NCBI RefSeq assembly: GCF_028330525.1
Contig: NZ_JAQMSD010000293.1
Coordinates: forward strand, 1-54,071
Origin: Spirulina sp. CS-785/01
GTDB taxonomy: Bacteria > Cyanobacteriota > Cyanobacteriia > Cyanobacteriales > Spirulinaceae
Length of the DNA stretch: 54,071 nucleotides
Direction of reading: 5' to 3'
The notes under the pieces are model-generated. The model made no database searches and was not told the DNA's origin. It saw only the letters and a list, made by a program, of their open reading frames with translations. This document shows positions 25,612 to 34,826 of this stretch, in pieces. Every line of letters begins with the position of its first letter. Position 1 is the first letter of the stretch. A program made the position numbers and the translations under genes.

Positions 25612-27357
25612 TTAGGGAGAAGTTTTATCGAGTTCAGGAACTTCGAGGTCGTGTGTCCCCATCTCCCGAAAGTGCAGATCACCGTTTTGCTTAGTCATGT
25701 CGATGGTGACTTCTAGCAAGGGGACTTGATCGGCTTGAGGACGCGGGATGAGTTCTGCGGGGATGCGGGCTGCGATATAGCGGTTATAGGATTTACTGTT
25801 CCAGTGACGGGCAAAGGGGCTATCGTAACTGGCTAAGAAACGTTCAACGGGCTGGCCGTTAACGGTAATGCCGTTGTGCATACACCCGTTCCAATCGTTG
25901 TTATGCTCCACCATGTACAGCAGTTTATCTCGCCCCGACCAAACGTAGGGAACCTTTAATTTTAGGGTTGTGTCCCTGGGAATGATGGTGTAAATATCGC
26001 CATGCCAGTCATCGGAGTTCCCTTCCTTGGAGTTTCCCCCCTGCCAGTTGGTGGCATCGCCACCGTTCACAGTCCAGTGGTAGCCCAAAGCTGACTGAGT
26101 AGCATGGGCCCAGGGATTTTTGCTGAAACCTAAGCCTGTAAACCACAACCCGCCATCGCTTCTACTGCCGAGGTCTTCGACGAGTAAGACTCGACCTGGA
26201 CGACCTACTGGAATCGGAATCCATTGATGTCGGTTGTGGTAACTATCGGCCAGAGAACCATCTGGGCAATAACAGTTGGCATTGCGACGACCGCCTGTCC
26301 AATAGCCTAAAATTTCTTTGTCCCCATCGAGGAATTCTGCCCGGAAGCTATACCACTTATCGGCGGCGGAAATTCTCACCCAAAGGGTATCGTAACCTTC
26401 GGGAACTGTAACGGCAGCTCCTCTATCGGCGACTTCTTGCGACCCAAAACAAATGGCACGGCGACCGCACCACAGGGAGTTTTTGGTACTGTGGCTGGTG
26501 TCGTCGTAGTTTTCAACTTGATTGTATTTTTCGATAACCCCGGCCTCTTTGGCCTCAAAAATATCTTGGTAAACTAAGGGGTCGTTGGGGTACATCCGAT
26601 GTCGCATCGGATTGGAGAGGGCAAGGGTGTAGGCGGATTGGTTGGCGTTTAATCCTTCGGTAATGCGACGCTCAATATGTTCTTTGACGGCTTTTTCTGA
26701 GGGGACAATATCCGTTAGGTCTGCTTCGAGGTCGATCGCTTGAGAGATGGCATTCAAGCTAGAGTCATTGATTTGCAGGACACCGAAAAGGGTTAAATTG
26801 CCCTGAATGGTTAGAGATTGGCCGTTGCTGTTGAGGGCGATCGCCTCTCCGTTACTACTAGGTAAGCGCACTCCGGAGTATTGTCGCACGCTGTTGTCGA
26901 TCTGCACTTGGCCATCTTCAAGTGTGACTTTGGCTAGGATGATTGTTTTTTCATCGCGGGTTTCGATGGCTTCTAGGGTTAGTAATGGGTTTTCTTCAAA
27001 GCGGGTAAAGCTGTCGGGAATTTCGGGTTGCTGAAGGATTTTCGCTTCTTGGTGATAACGCAAACATAACCAACCTAAAGCGTTGATTTTGCGACTCACT
27101 GCTTGTCCGAGAATGATCAGATTTCCTTCTCCATCAATGGCGGTTCCCGATTTAATAATGACTTCGGGTTGACCTGCGATCGCTTCAACTTCTAAGCCTT
27201 CTACAATTCCCGATAGATGCAGACGACTGTTGACGTAACGTTGGCGATCGCTGAGATACCGATGAGCTAGTTCAAAATCTTCATCCAGTAAATATTGTCC
27301 TGGAAAGTAATTAGGGCGTTGTCGGGTAAAGTTTACCCAATCCGGTTGAGAAATCAT
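25612..27357 (-). CDS. CIS fibre/adhesin-like protein
   Basis: A 581-residue protein. The N-terminus FTRQRPNYFPGQYLLDEDFE with DRQRYVNSRLHLSGIVEGLE and IKSGTAIDGEGNLIIL is a domain seen in CIS and tail-like loci, which probably docks to the baseplate. A middle segment ends near EHIERRITEGLNANQSAY (possible trimerisation). The last ~330 residues are Trp/Gly/Asn-rich beta structure (YWTGGRRNANCYCPDGSLAD, GGDATNWQGGNSKEGNSDDW) without a known catalytic motif and look like a ligand-binding head. Location and design suggest the Afp13-like fibre; what it binds, a foreign surface or the cell's own thylakoid membrane, is unknown. Confidence 0.7.
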   Translation of the reverse strand: MISQPDWVNFTRQRPNYFPGQYLLDEDFELAHRYLSDRQRYVNSRLHLSGIVEGLEVEAIAGQPEVIIKSGTAIDGEGNLIILGQAVSRKINALGWLCLRYHQEAKILQQPEIPDSFTRFEENPLLTLEAIETRDEKTIILAKVTLEDGQVQIDNSVRQYSGVRLPSSNGEAIALNSNGQSLTIQGNLTLFGVLQINDSSLNAISQAIDLEADLTDIVPSEKAVKEHIERRITEGLNANQSAYTLALSNPMRHRMYPNDPLVYQDIFEAKEAGVIEKYNQVENYDDTSHSTKNSLWCGRRAICFGSQEVADRGAAVTVPEGYDTLWVRISAADKWYSFRAEFLDGDKEILGYWTGGRRNANCYCPDGSLADSYHNRHQWIPIPVGRPGRVLLVEDLGSRSDGGLWFTGLGFSKNPWAHATQSALGYHWTVNGGDATNWQGGNSKEGNSDDWHGDIYTIIPRDTTLKLKVPYVWSGRDKLLYMVEHNNDWNGCMHNGITVNGQPVERFLASYDSPFARHWNSKSYNRYIAARIPAELIPRPQADQVPLLEVTIDMTKQNGDLHFREMGTHDLEVPELDKTSP

Positions 27358-27386
27358 GCAACTTAGTAAACGACAGGGCAGCTTCT

Positions 27387-27425
27387 TGACTCTCCCCTGA
27401 ATTCAATTCGGGGAATTCTCAAGTA
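27387..27425. repeat. IS200/IS605-type end hairpin (relic)
   Basis: CCCC-TGAATTCAATTC-GGGG (27394-27413) flanked by TTGACTCT and TCTCAAGTA. The same layout and flanks occur at 43981-44018. This resembles the imperfect palindrome at the end of cyanobacterial IS200/IS605 elements. No transposase frame is attached. Confidence 0.5.
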
Positions 27426-27480
27426 GTTCACAATCGGACTCTTGAAGGCATAGCCAAACTACCTCTACACAATCCACTGA

Positions 27481-27569
27481 GGTTGATTCCCATGAGGTTG
27501 ATTCCCATGAGGTTGATTCCCATGAGGTTGATTCCCATGAGGTTGATTCCCATGAGGTTGATTCCCAGT
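27481..27569. repeat. 15-bp tandem repeat, about six copies
   Basis: GGTTGATTCCCATGA is repeated five times exactly (27481-27555), with a sixth, incomplete copy to 27569. It lies in the gap upstream of the fibre gene. The unit contains CATGGGAATC on the minus strand. The period equals that of the array at 24641, but the sequence differs. Confidence 0.9.
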
Positions 27570-27614
27570 TTTGTGCTTACTTTTTTTAGAATGTTTGTGC
27601 TTTCTTGAGCACCC

Positions 27615-27656
27615 GCCTTAATTAAAAAGCCTTAATTAAAAAGCCTTAATTAAAAA
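27615..27656. repeat. 14-bp tandem repeat with TTAATTAA, three copies
   Basis: GCCTTAATTAAAAA occurs three times from 27615 to 27656, followed by GCTTTTTAAC, which can pair with the last copy (AAAAAGC/GCTTTTT). On the plus strand the last copy could act as a weak hairpin with a short T run. Confidence 0.85.
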
Positions 27657-28270
27657 GCTTTTTAACTAAAAGTCGCACTTCGGGTAACTCGTAAAAATTT
27701 ATGATCCCAATTCTATATAATCCGTCTAAGTATGTCAACAGAAAAATAATTTAAATTTTAAAATCATCTCTTTGGTGAGAGTAAAATCGCAGCCCAATCC
27801 TCTAACCCAGTCAGAACAATCTATCTATTGCGTGTTCACGAGATCTCCCGTTAGATAATCTCTTGCCGGATAAAAACTCAAACAATCCCACCATTCTCTG
27901 AAACCCTTTCCCCATAAGGATTCTATTTTTTCTTTCACCAAAGTCACCAAAGAGAGATAAATTATTATTTAATTTTCATAAATATTAGTAACACTTAGTA
28001 ATATTTCTTTACTTTCTTTCTGCCCTTGGAGAGGCTTCGCCAACGGAGTGTTAGTTTTAAGGGATTGGTGACAGGTTAAGGAAATTGGAATTTTGTCAAG
28101 CTCCAAATACGGACTGGTAAAACTTGGGTTTTGTCAGACGCAATTCCCCATGAAATTAGAAGCCCTAACTATAACACTTGCGGTTAGTTAGGGTAGTTCA
28201 CGCTAACTTTTAAGCTAACGGAGTCAAGGCTGATAGCTGAATGCTTACGTTGAGTGCTTATGCTAAATGC

Positions 28271-30433
28271 TCACTCAGCAAGTGCTATGTAGTCATGTTC
28301 TACCTGTTTGGTAGAGATTTTACCCATTTTTTGTTGTTCGCGGCGTACTGCTTGCATGATATGTACTCTTTGGACGAAACTCCCCTCAGATGCGGCCAAA
28401 AAAGCAGACATCAAAGCAATATTCCGAATGTTTGCACCAGTTAGCTCAAAATTATCAGCTAAAAATTGAAAGTTTAAATCAGAATGTTTAGGAGTATTTT
28501 CAGGAAATGATTTTTGCCAAATTTGATAACGTTGTTTATCATCGGGTAATTGAAATTCAATAATGAATTGAAGACGACGCATAAAGGCTTCGTCCATATT
28601 TCCCCGTAAGTTGGTCGTCAGGATGGCTAATCCTTCGTATTCTTCAATTTTTTGTAAAACGTAGCTAACTTCTAAGTTCGCATAGCGATCGCGAGCATCT
28701 TTGACCTTACTACGTTTACCAAATAAAGCATCAGCTTCATCAAATAATAAAATAGCGTTAGCATTGGTAGCGGCTATAAAAATTTGGCTGAGATTTTTTT
28801 CAGTTTCGCCAATATACTTACTGACCATTTGGGATAAATCAATTTTGTAGAGGTCGAGTTTGAGTTCTTGCGCGATAATTTCTGCCGCCATAGTTTTCCC
28901 AGTTCCCGATGGCCCAGAAAACATCACATTGAGACCTCGACCTAGAGATTTTTTAACCTTAAATCCCCAAGTTTCCCAAACCAAATGATGATATTTTACG
29001 CGATCGCACATCTCACGCAGTTGTGTTTTTTGATAGGGGGGTAAAACAATATCATCCCAGACGTATTGAGGCTGAATGTGTTGAGATAAACCTTGTAGTT
29101 CACGACTAGAAACGCTCCGGGCTGCACGAAATAAAGATTCAGTCGGCAAATGTTGGGTATCAGATAAAGTGGTATCTTGAGAATTTTGCCATCGTTTTTG
29201 AGTGGCTGCGGTGCGGACTGCGGTGGCAATTTGATTTGAGGTGAGTCGAAAGCGATCGCTCAAACTTTCTAGCTCGGCATCATTAATTTTAATATTTATT
29301 TTTTGTAGATGATGTTGCCAATAACAATTACGTTGCTCAAAACTCGGAATAGGAAAATCCCAGTTTAGTTGATTATGACCATGAATATCTGTGTTTGGAT
29401 ATGGCTCTATTTCAGCTAGGATGATTAGGGAAGAATAAGTCTTCAATGCGCTCAATAAAGTAGGATATAAAGCTGTGGTTTCTGGAGTTTGTAAAATCTC
29501 TAGATGATCGATATACAGTAATGATCCTTGGAACTGAGCTTCTCGCAGCAACAGTTTGATTATTTCTCGGAATTCCGTTAGTTTTAGAGTTTCAAGTTGG
29601 GCTAGGTTGGCTGTCAGTAAAGGAATATTAAGAGCTTGAGCGATCGCGTTAGCGGTTTCTTCTTTTCGACCTCGATCGACTCCCTGAAAAAATAAAGTGA
29701 ATGGCTCTTTATTTTGCCAAATTTCTTTAATAAAATGGAGGTTTTCCAGTAAAAATGAAGAATCTAGAATGGAGCGATCGCGCTGAGGTAAATTTAGCTG
29801 ACAAAAAGAGTTTAATCTCTCATCTAAACCCGATTCTCCGAGCAGTAAACGCACCACGGCTGCATCGAGTTTAATAATATGAGCTAATAGGGGTGGTTCT
29901 ACTTGATTTGGGTCAGGAATAAGATGTAATAAGCCGTTCTGAATGAGGGATGCTTGGGGGGTTAAATAGGCCCGTCGCTTTAGTTTTTCCACGGCTGAAT
30001 CACATAATAAATTTAGGCTCAAATCGACAGTTGGTCGTTTCCCTCGAAGATCATCTTGTAGATAAGCATAAATCCGTTCGTAGCGGCGATCGAGTTCTGG
30101 TGCTAGAGCGATCGCAATAATCCCTAAATCAAAGTTGTCTAGTTGAAAAGTCTGCTGAAGCCAAGATAAAGATGAATGATTGAGACAGGAAGGGAGAGGA
30201 GACTGGATGTTCTGGGATTTGTCCTGAACAAACATCGGTTGAGCGAAATTTTGGCTCATTAACCCTGTTACCTCTTGGGGATCAATTTGGATACCGCGAT
30301 CACTAAAATTAGACTGTTCTGAGTTAGTTTCAAAAATAGATTCTGCTATCTCAGTTGCGATTTCTAAACGTTGATCGAGCCATTGCAATAAGTTAATTAA
30401 CTGTTCCCAATCCCCTTGTTGATGATCATACAT
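28271..30433 (-). CDS. CIS-associated AAA+ ATPase (Afp15/Pvc15 type)
   Basis: A 720-residue protein with two ATPase modules. The first (about residues 230-400) is degenerate: its P-loop position reads FQGVDRGRKEET and its Walker B region is LLYIDHLEIL, so it probably does not hydrolyse ATP. The second is complete: Walker A SGPSGTGKTMAAE (near 505-515), Walker B ILLFDEADALFGKR (near 565), sensor ILTTNLRGNMDEAFMRRL. This is the ATPase found in all Afp/PVC-type loci, thought to act in assembly or cargo loading. It is followed after a 913-bp gap by the fibre gene. Confidence 0.92.
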   Translation of the reverse strand: MYDHQQGDWEQLINLLQWLDQRLEIATEIAESIFETNSEQSNFSDRGIQIDPQEVTGLMSQNFAQPMFVQDKSQNIQSPLPSCLNHSSLSWLQQTFQLDNFDLGIIAIALAPELDRRYERIYAYLQDDLRGKRPTVDLSLNLLCDSAVEKLKRRAYLTPQASLIQNGLLHLIPDPNQVEPPLLAHIIKLDAAVVRLLLGESGLDERLNSFCQLNLPQRDRSILDSSFLLENLHFIKEIWQNKEPFTLFFQGVDRGRKEETANAIAQALNIPLLTANLAQLETLKLTEFREIIKLLLREAQFQGSLLYIDHLEILQTPETTALYPTLLSALKTYSSLIILAEIEPYPNTDIHGHNQLNWDFPIPSFEQRNCYWQHHLQKINIKINDAELESLSDRFRLTSNQIATAVRTAATQKRWQNSQDTTLSDTQHLPTESLFRAARSVSSRELQGLSQHIQPQYVWDDIVLPPYQKTQLREMCDRVKYHHLVWETWGFKVKKSLGRGLNVMFSGPSGTGKTMAAEIIAQELKLDLYKIDLSQMVSKYIGETEKNLSQIFIAATNANAILLFDEADALFGKRSKVKDARDRYANLEVSYVLQKIEEYEGLAILTTNLRGNMDEAFMRRLQFIIEFQLPDDKQRYQIWQKSFPENTPKHSDLNFQFLADNFELTGANIRNIALMSAFLAASEGSFVQRVHIMQAVRREQQKMGKISTKQVEHDYIALAE

Positions 30434-30456
30434 AGGATTTGTCCTGTCTATTGTAG

Positions 30457-30930
30457 CTATTCTGATTCAGTCTTAGCATCGCTTTGGGGTGATTCAATGA
30501 GCGCGATCGCGTCTTGGGGGGTTGTGTCGGTAAACATAACTTGTAAAATACCAGGTAGATAGCGATCGAAGCTGACTACATTAAGAGATAAACATTCTTC
30601 AATCATCGGTGCTGGATCGATTTCACCCGCAAATTGAACACTGGTTTTAAAGCGAATTTCTCCATCTTCTAAATCTAGTTCAAAATTGCCAAACTTCAAG
30701 CCAAAGTTGGCGCGAGTTAGAAATTCTTGAAGATTACTCAGTTTAGGTTCAGGTGCTTTATTAGGGCAAATTGAGTAGACCATGAGTTGCTGATACTCAT
30801 CAATACATTTCACTAGGGTACTCCAAGTTGCTGCTTGTCCATTGACATGAATGCGGAGAATGTTGTTGCCAATATCATAAAACTGTAATCCTTGTTGATT
30901 AAGAATCGATTGTAAAGATTGTGAAAGCAT
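30457..30930 (-). CDS. YbjN-domain protein (secretion-chaperone-like fold)
   Basis: A 157-residue acidic protein with the YbjN layout: an N-terminal alpha/beta unit (DIGNNILRIHVNGQAATWST, then LMVYSICPNKAP), a middle NLQEFLTRANFGLKFGNFEL and GEIRFKTSVQFAGEIDPAPM, then a C-terminal helix. YbjN shares the fold of type III secretion chaperones, which fold around cargo. It lies between the likely cargo gene (DUF4157) and the AAA+ ATPase, 23 bp before the latter. A role as cargo chaperone is therefore attractive but inferred from fold and position only. Confidence 0.7.
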   Translation of the reverse strand: MLSQSLQSILNQQGLQFYDIGNNILRIHVNGQAATWSTLVKCIDEYQQLMVYSICPNKAPEPKLSNLQEFLTRANFGLKFGNFELDLEDGEIRFKTSVQFAGEIDPAPMIEECLSLNVVSFDRYLPGILQVMFTDTTPQDAIALIESPQSDAKTESE

Positions 30931-31044
30931 ATCAAATTCTTTTTTTCTTAACTTAATAATTTAAAAAGCATACAGTGATAAGTCTTGAGAGAAAGTGTAC
31001 AACTTAGAAAGATTGGGATCATTTTCAACTATTCCTATGATTGA

Positions 31045-34000
31045 TTAGCTGGATTGGTCTAATATCTCTTTTTCAATATTTTCGACTTGCTCATTCAAAT
31101 TGTCCTCTAGTTTTACTGTTTCTCGTTCAAACTTACCTTCAATGGCGTTGAGAGAGATTTTACTGTAATTCATTCTCGAAATCTTTTCAACACCTCTACC
31201 CAATTCAAGCTGTTTAAGATCTTCAATGGCTAAGTTTACATCTTCAATAACCCTCGTAGCATCATTTTTAGTCGCGATCGCACTATCAAGACAGTCTTGA
31301 TGAAGTTGATATTTATTTGTATATTTCTCTTGTAGTTCTGCAAGTTCATTCATCCGTTGGACAAAGCTCTCCGCATTCTTAATCCCGATCTCTGTCAGTT
31401 TCGTGAGAGTTTTGTCCTTGACGTATTCCTTGATTTGATTTTTGAAGCTCGATGCTTTTGTTTTTAACCCTGATACCTCAAGTTTTGCGACTGAAAGTGT
31501 TTCAATAGTTCCAGAAAAATTCTGTTTTGACCTTTGCTTCAGATCATAAGATTTCTCCTTGAGTTCGTCTTTTTTATGATGGATTGTATCTTTGAGTTCA
31601 TCTTGTTTGGATTTTAGATCATTACTTAATTTAGTTTTCTTTTGTTGATAGGTTTGTTTAAGATCGTCATACTTTTGTTGATATTTATCAGGGATATGGC
31701 TTTTTAAAAAATAATATTTTTCTGCAACTTTATCCCTGAGTTTTTTGTATTTTTTGGTAATAGAGTTTGCGATGCCTTTGACTTTTTTGAGAGCAGAGCG
31801 TTTTTTTTCTGCTTGCTCTTGACGATCAATGTCTTTTTCTTCCTCAGCTTGCTGTTGTTCTAAACTAGCAATTTCTGATTGCTGCTGTTGTTCTAATTGG
31901 AGTTTCTCTTCTTCCTGTTCGTTATTAATATTCTCATCTATTTGGGCTATTTTTGTATCGTTAATCTCTAATTCACTTGCCAGTTTTGCGAGTTCTTTAT
32001 AGCGGGATAATTTGACATCAAGCAACTCTAACTTTTTAGCATAACGGTTACTCTTATCTTGTTCCCGATCAATAACATTCTTGGTTTGTTCTAAAACTCT
32101 GATATAACTTGCTCTGACCTCAGTAATGATTCGCTTTCTTTCTTTCCCACTCCCAGGAATATTTTTAGTTGCATCTTGCAAGAGTTTTTCTGCCGTACTG
32201 GTGTCAACAACATCATAAGAGCGTTCTAGCTTGATTGATTCTTTGTCTAATTTACCTGCGAGTATCCCCTCAAATTCAGGTTTGCCAATTTGGAAGCTTC
32301 CATTATTATCAAATTCAAGTTTCCCTTTCATCGAACCTCCACCCAGACTCAATTCTCCGCGAATTCGATACAGATTTTTCTCAAAAAAGTATAAAGCTGT
32401 TGCTTGCAATCCTGCGGAAATGGCGACTTTAAAATCAGCTTTGGCGTAGTATTCAGATAGTAATTGGCTAATATCAATCTTTTGGGTGTCGCTATTGTAG
32501 CCGAGCTTACCGTTAATTTTAAGTCCACCTGTTGCGATCGCGGTACATTTTCCTTTTAAAAAGGCATCAACGGCAGCAATATAACTGCTTCCCAAACCAG
32601 CATATCCCTTCAAAGTAGAGAAAAGAGAGCCTTTGATTTCAGGATTGACTGCAACCGTTAAATCTTCTTCGGCAACTCCCTTCTTCACACTTCCCGTCAA
32701 ACTAGCTCCAATACTTCCTCCAACTTTTAGGGATATCCCCGTTTCTACTGCACCTGGTACAACGGGATAACTAAAGTTCACTTGAGGCCAAACCATTAAA
32801 TCGCCTGAAAATTGAACATTACCGCTTGCGGTGAGTTCTAAGCTATTAATCTTGAGTTTTTTGGCACTGGTGGCGTTTTTCGGGTTTAGTGCGATCGCAC
32901 CCTTTCCTGTACCTTTAAAATATTGCCCTAATTTTAGTTCAACACTACCACTCGCCACAGAACTATAATCACTTTGGCGACCATTAATGACTAACTTAGG
33001 TTTTCGCACCGTGAAAAAATCACCAATCGAAGTATCATCAACTGTGACAGTTACTCTATCCCAGTCCACTCCATTTGGGTCGATTTTAGCCTTGTTCACA
33101 GTAGCTTTTGTATTCTTCAGTTCTGGAATGGTTAGAGTTGTCTTTTGAATGTTTAATTGGCTCTTCTTACGGTCATACTCGATGTTGTTAGCATCCAGCT
33201 TGAAAATCTCAGCAATATTAGCCGTGAGGTTAATATTTTTAGTATCGTAATCCCACTGGTTATTACCGTTGTGGAGAATCTTGAATTGACCCTCGGCTTG
33301 GACATCAGCAACATTTTTATCGCCAATATTGAGACCGAGTTTCCCGTTGAGTTCGGCTTTGTAGTTTTTGGATTTACCGCCCAGATTAGCTTTAAAGTTT
33401 TGCAGATTAATTACCTCACCCACCCCGATTTCTTTGAGGTTAAGAGCAGCACTATCCCAGTCCACTCCGCTTTGGTCGATTCTGACTTTTTTGGCGGTGG
33501 CTTGGGTTTTGCCGAAGTCAGGGATTTTTAGGGTGGTGGTGGCTACGGTGAGGGCTAGGTTTTGACGATCGCACTTAATATCTTTGGCATCCAACGTTAA
33601 GATATCGGCAATGGTGGCTTTGAGTTGAATATTCTGGGTGTTGTAATCCCAGTTTTGGCTTTGACAATCATAGCTAATTTTGAGTTTCCCTTTGGGTTCA
33701 ACTCCCGTAATTTCTGAACCCAGCTTTAACTCTAACCCCCCGTGAATTTCCAGAATATTGTGGTTTGTACCCTTTAATCCCAGGCTTTTTACCGTGACAG
33801 TTACCCCTGGGAACAATTCAAAATGATTCGGTGGAGAGTCTAGCCAATCGGCGGAGAAAGATTTAATTTCTTGGGCTACTTCGTTGACTAATGCAGTGGT
33901 TTCGGAACTCTGAGTTGGCGTTTGGCTTGGAACTGTCGCATCTTTGCGTTGGATTGTGGACTTGAGGGGATTTTGCTGCCAAATATGGGTTAACTCATGG

Positions 34001-34632
34001 GCTAGGAGGGTTTGGCCATTGCGACTGCGGGGTTGATATGCACCCTGCTTAAAAAAGATATCTTTTCCAGTGGTAAAAGCAACCGAGTTAATCGAGCGAT
34101 TGAGTTGATCCGCCTTGCCGTCGGTATGAATGCGGACAGGACTAAAGTCCGTTCCAAAGGCTTGTTCGAGGGGTTCGCGGACTTCTTTGGAGATGGGGTC
34201 TCCACGACCTCGCTCTTGTTGGATGGCAGCTTCGAGGGGGGGCGCGATCGCCTCTTTTGAGGTTGCGGGGGATGCGGCCCACTTCGGCATGACGGCGGGT
34301 TGGCTGTTGTGCTGATTGGGGGCGTTAAGGTGCTGTACGACTCTAGCGGCGGTGCGATCGGCTTCTCGTTCTTGGCGATCGCCGGGTTGAGTGAGTTTGA
34401 GCTTGGGGTGTACCTGAAGTTCCTGAGATAAGCCCTTAAAGGAAGGTCGGTTCGCTGCTGTCGGGGCTGATCTTTCCTGTTGTCTAGCTTGCAACCAGTG
34501 TCCCAAGGCTTTATTCCCTAACGAGAGTTCTGGTGATTCCGTAGGGGCCGTGGTCGATTTTCTAGCTACTGTAGAAGACGGATTCTCGGTTGCTTTAGTT
34601 TTTTGCTTTTGGTGTTGCCGCAAGTCGCCCAT
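31045..34632 (-). CDS. Large DUF4157 (eCIS core domain) protein, likely CIS cargo
   Basis: A 1195-residue protein. Residues about 130-220 are a DUF4157 domain with a zinc-protease-type motif LLAHELTHIWQQ (His/Glu/His near 211-215), preceded by READRTAARVVQHL and FGTDFSPVRIHTDGKADQL. This domain marks proteins encoded with CIS and often precedes toxin domains. Then come two to three repeats of roughly 125 residues (each with NQWDYDTKNINLTANIAEI-like and GVDWD segments), a beta-rich region with many Gly (to about 800), and a charged coiled coil (about 825-1195, for example KKTKLSNDLKSKQDELKDT). There is no known toxin domain and no signal peptide. It could also be structural. Confidence 0.8.
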   Translation of the reverse strand: MGDLRQHQKQKTKATENPSSTVARKSTTAPTESPELSLGNKALGHWLQARQQERSAPTAANRPSFKGLSQELQVHPKLKLTQPGDRQEREADRTAARVVQHLNAPNQHNSQPAVMPKWAASPATSKEAIAPPLEAAIQQERGRGDPISKEVREPLEQAFGTDFSPVRIHTDGKADQLNRSINSVAFTTGKDIFFKQGAYQPRSRNGQTLLAHELTHIWQQNPLKSTIQRKDATVPSQTPTQSSETTALVNEVAQEIKSFSADWLDSPPNHFELFPGVTVTVKSLGLKGTNHNILEIHGGLELKLGSEITGVEPKGKLKISYDCQSQNWDYNTQNIQLKATIADILTLDAKDIKCDRQNLALTVATTTLKIPDFGKTQATAKKVRIDQSGVDWDSAALNLKEIGVGEVINLQNFKANLGGKSKNYKAELNGKLGLNIGDKNVADVQAEGQFKILHNGNNQWDYDTKNINLTANIAEIFKLDANNIEYDRKKSQLNIQKTTLTIPELKNTKATVNKAKIDPNGVDWDRVTVTVDDTSIGDFFTVRKPKLVINGRQSDYSSVASGSVELKLGQYFKGTGKGAIALNPKNATSAKKLKINSLELTASGNVQFSGDLMVWPQVNFSYPVVPGAVETGISLKVGGSIGASLTGSVKKGVAEEDLTVAVNPEIKGSLFSTLKGYAGLGSSYIAAVDAFLKGKCTAIATGGLKINGKLGYNSDTQKIDISQLLSEYYAKADFKVAISAGLQATALYFFEKNLYRIRGELSLGGGSMKGKLEFDNNGSFQIGKPEFEGILAGKLDKESIKLERSYDVVDTSTAEKLLQDATKNIPGSGKERKRIITEVRASYIRVLEQTKNVIDREQDKSNRYAKKLELLDVKLSRYKELAKLASELEINDTKIAQIDENINNEQEEEKLQLEQQQQSEIASLEQQQAEEEKDIDRQEQAEKKRSALKKVKGIANSITKKYKKLRDKVAEKYYFLKSHIPDKYQQKYDDLKQTYQQKKTKLSNDLKSKQDELKDTIHHKKDELKEKSYDLKQRSKQNFSGTIETLSVAKLEVSGLKTKASSFKNQIKEYVKDKTLTKLTEIGIKNAESFVQRMNELAELQEKYTNKYQLHQDCLDSAIATKNDATRVIEDVNLAIEDLKQLELGRGVEKISRMNYSKISLNAIEGKFERETVKLEDNLNEQVENIEKEILDQSS

Positions 34633-34826
34633 GATTTTATTGGTTATTGGTTATTGGTTAAACTCCCGACTGATTACTGTTTACTGATTACTCTCCAGAA
34701 ACTAAAAATCGTTGAAAGTTGGCTGAAAGCCTTGCTGTGATTAGTTTTTGACCTTCTTCTTAGGCTAATTTCCTCCTTATTCCAACATCTGCCATCTACC
34801 ATCTACCCTCTGCCTTCGGATACTGA

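Larger units (their letters stand above)
27358..28270. other. 913-bp gap inside the CIS locus, with repeats
   Basis: No convincing gene on either strand. It holds an IS200/IS605-type end hairpin (27387-27425), a 15-bp tandem repeat (27481-27569), a 14-bp tandem repeat (27615-27656) and an AT-rich stretch. Since the genes on both sides read leftwards, this gap probably also holds the promoter for the fibre-to-baseplate part of the locus; I do not see a clear -35/-10 pair. Confidence 0.6.

Noticed and set aside
27481-27569. CRISPR-like array
   Set aside because: Directly adjacent 15-bp units without spacers.
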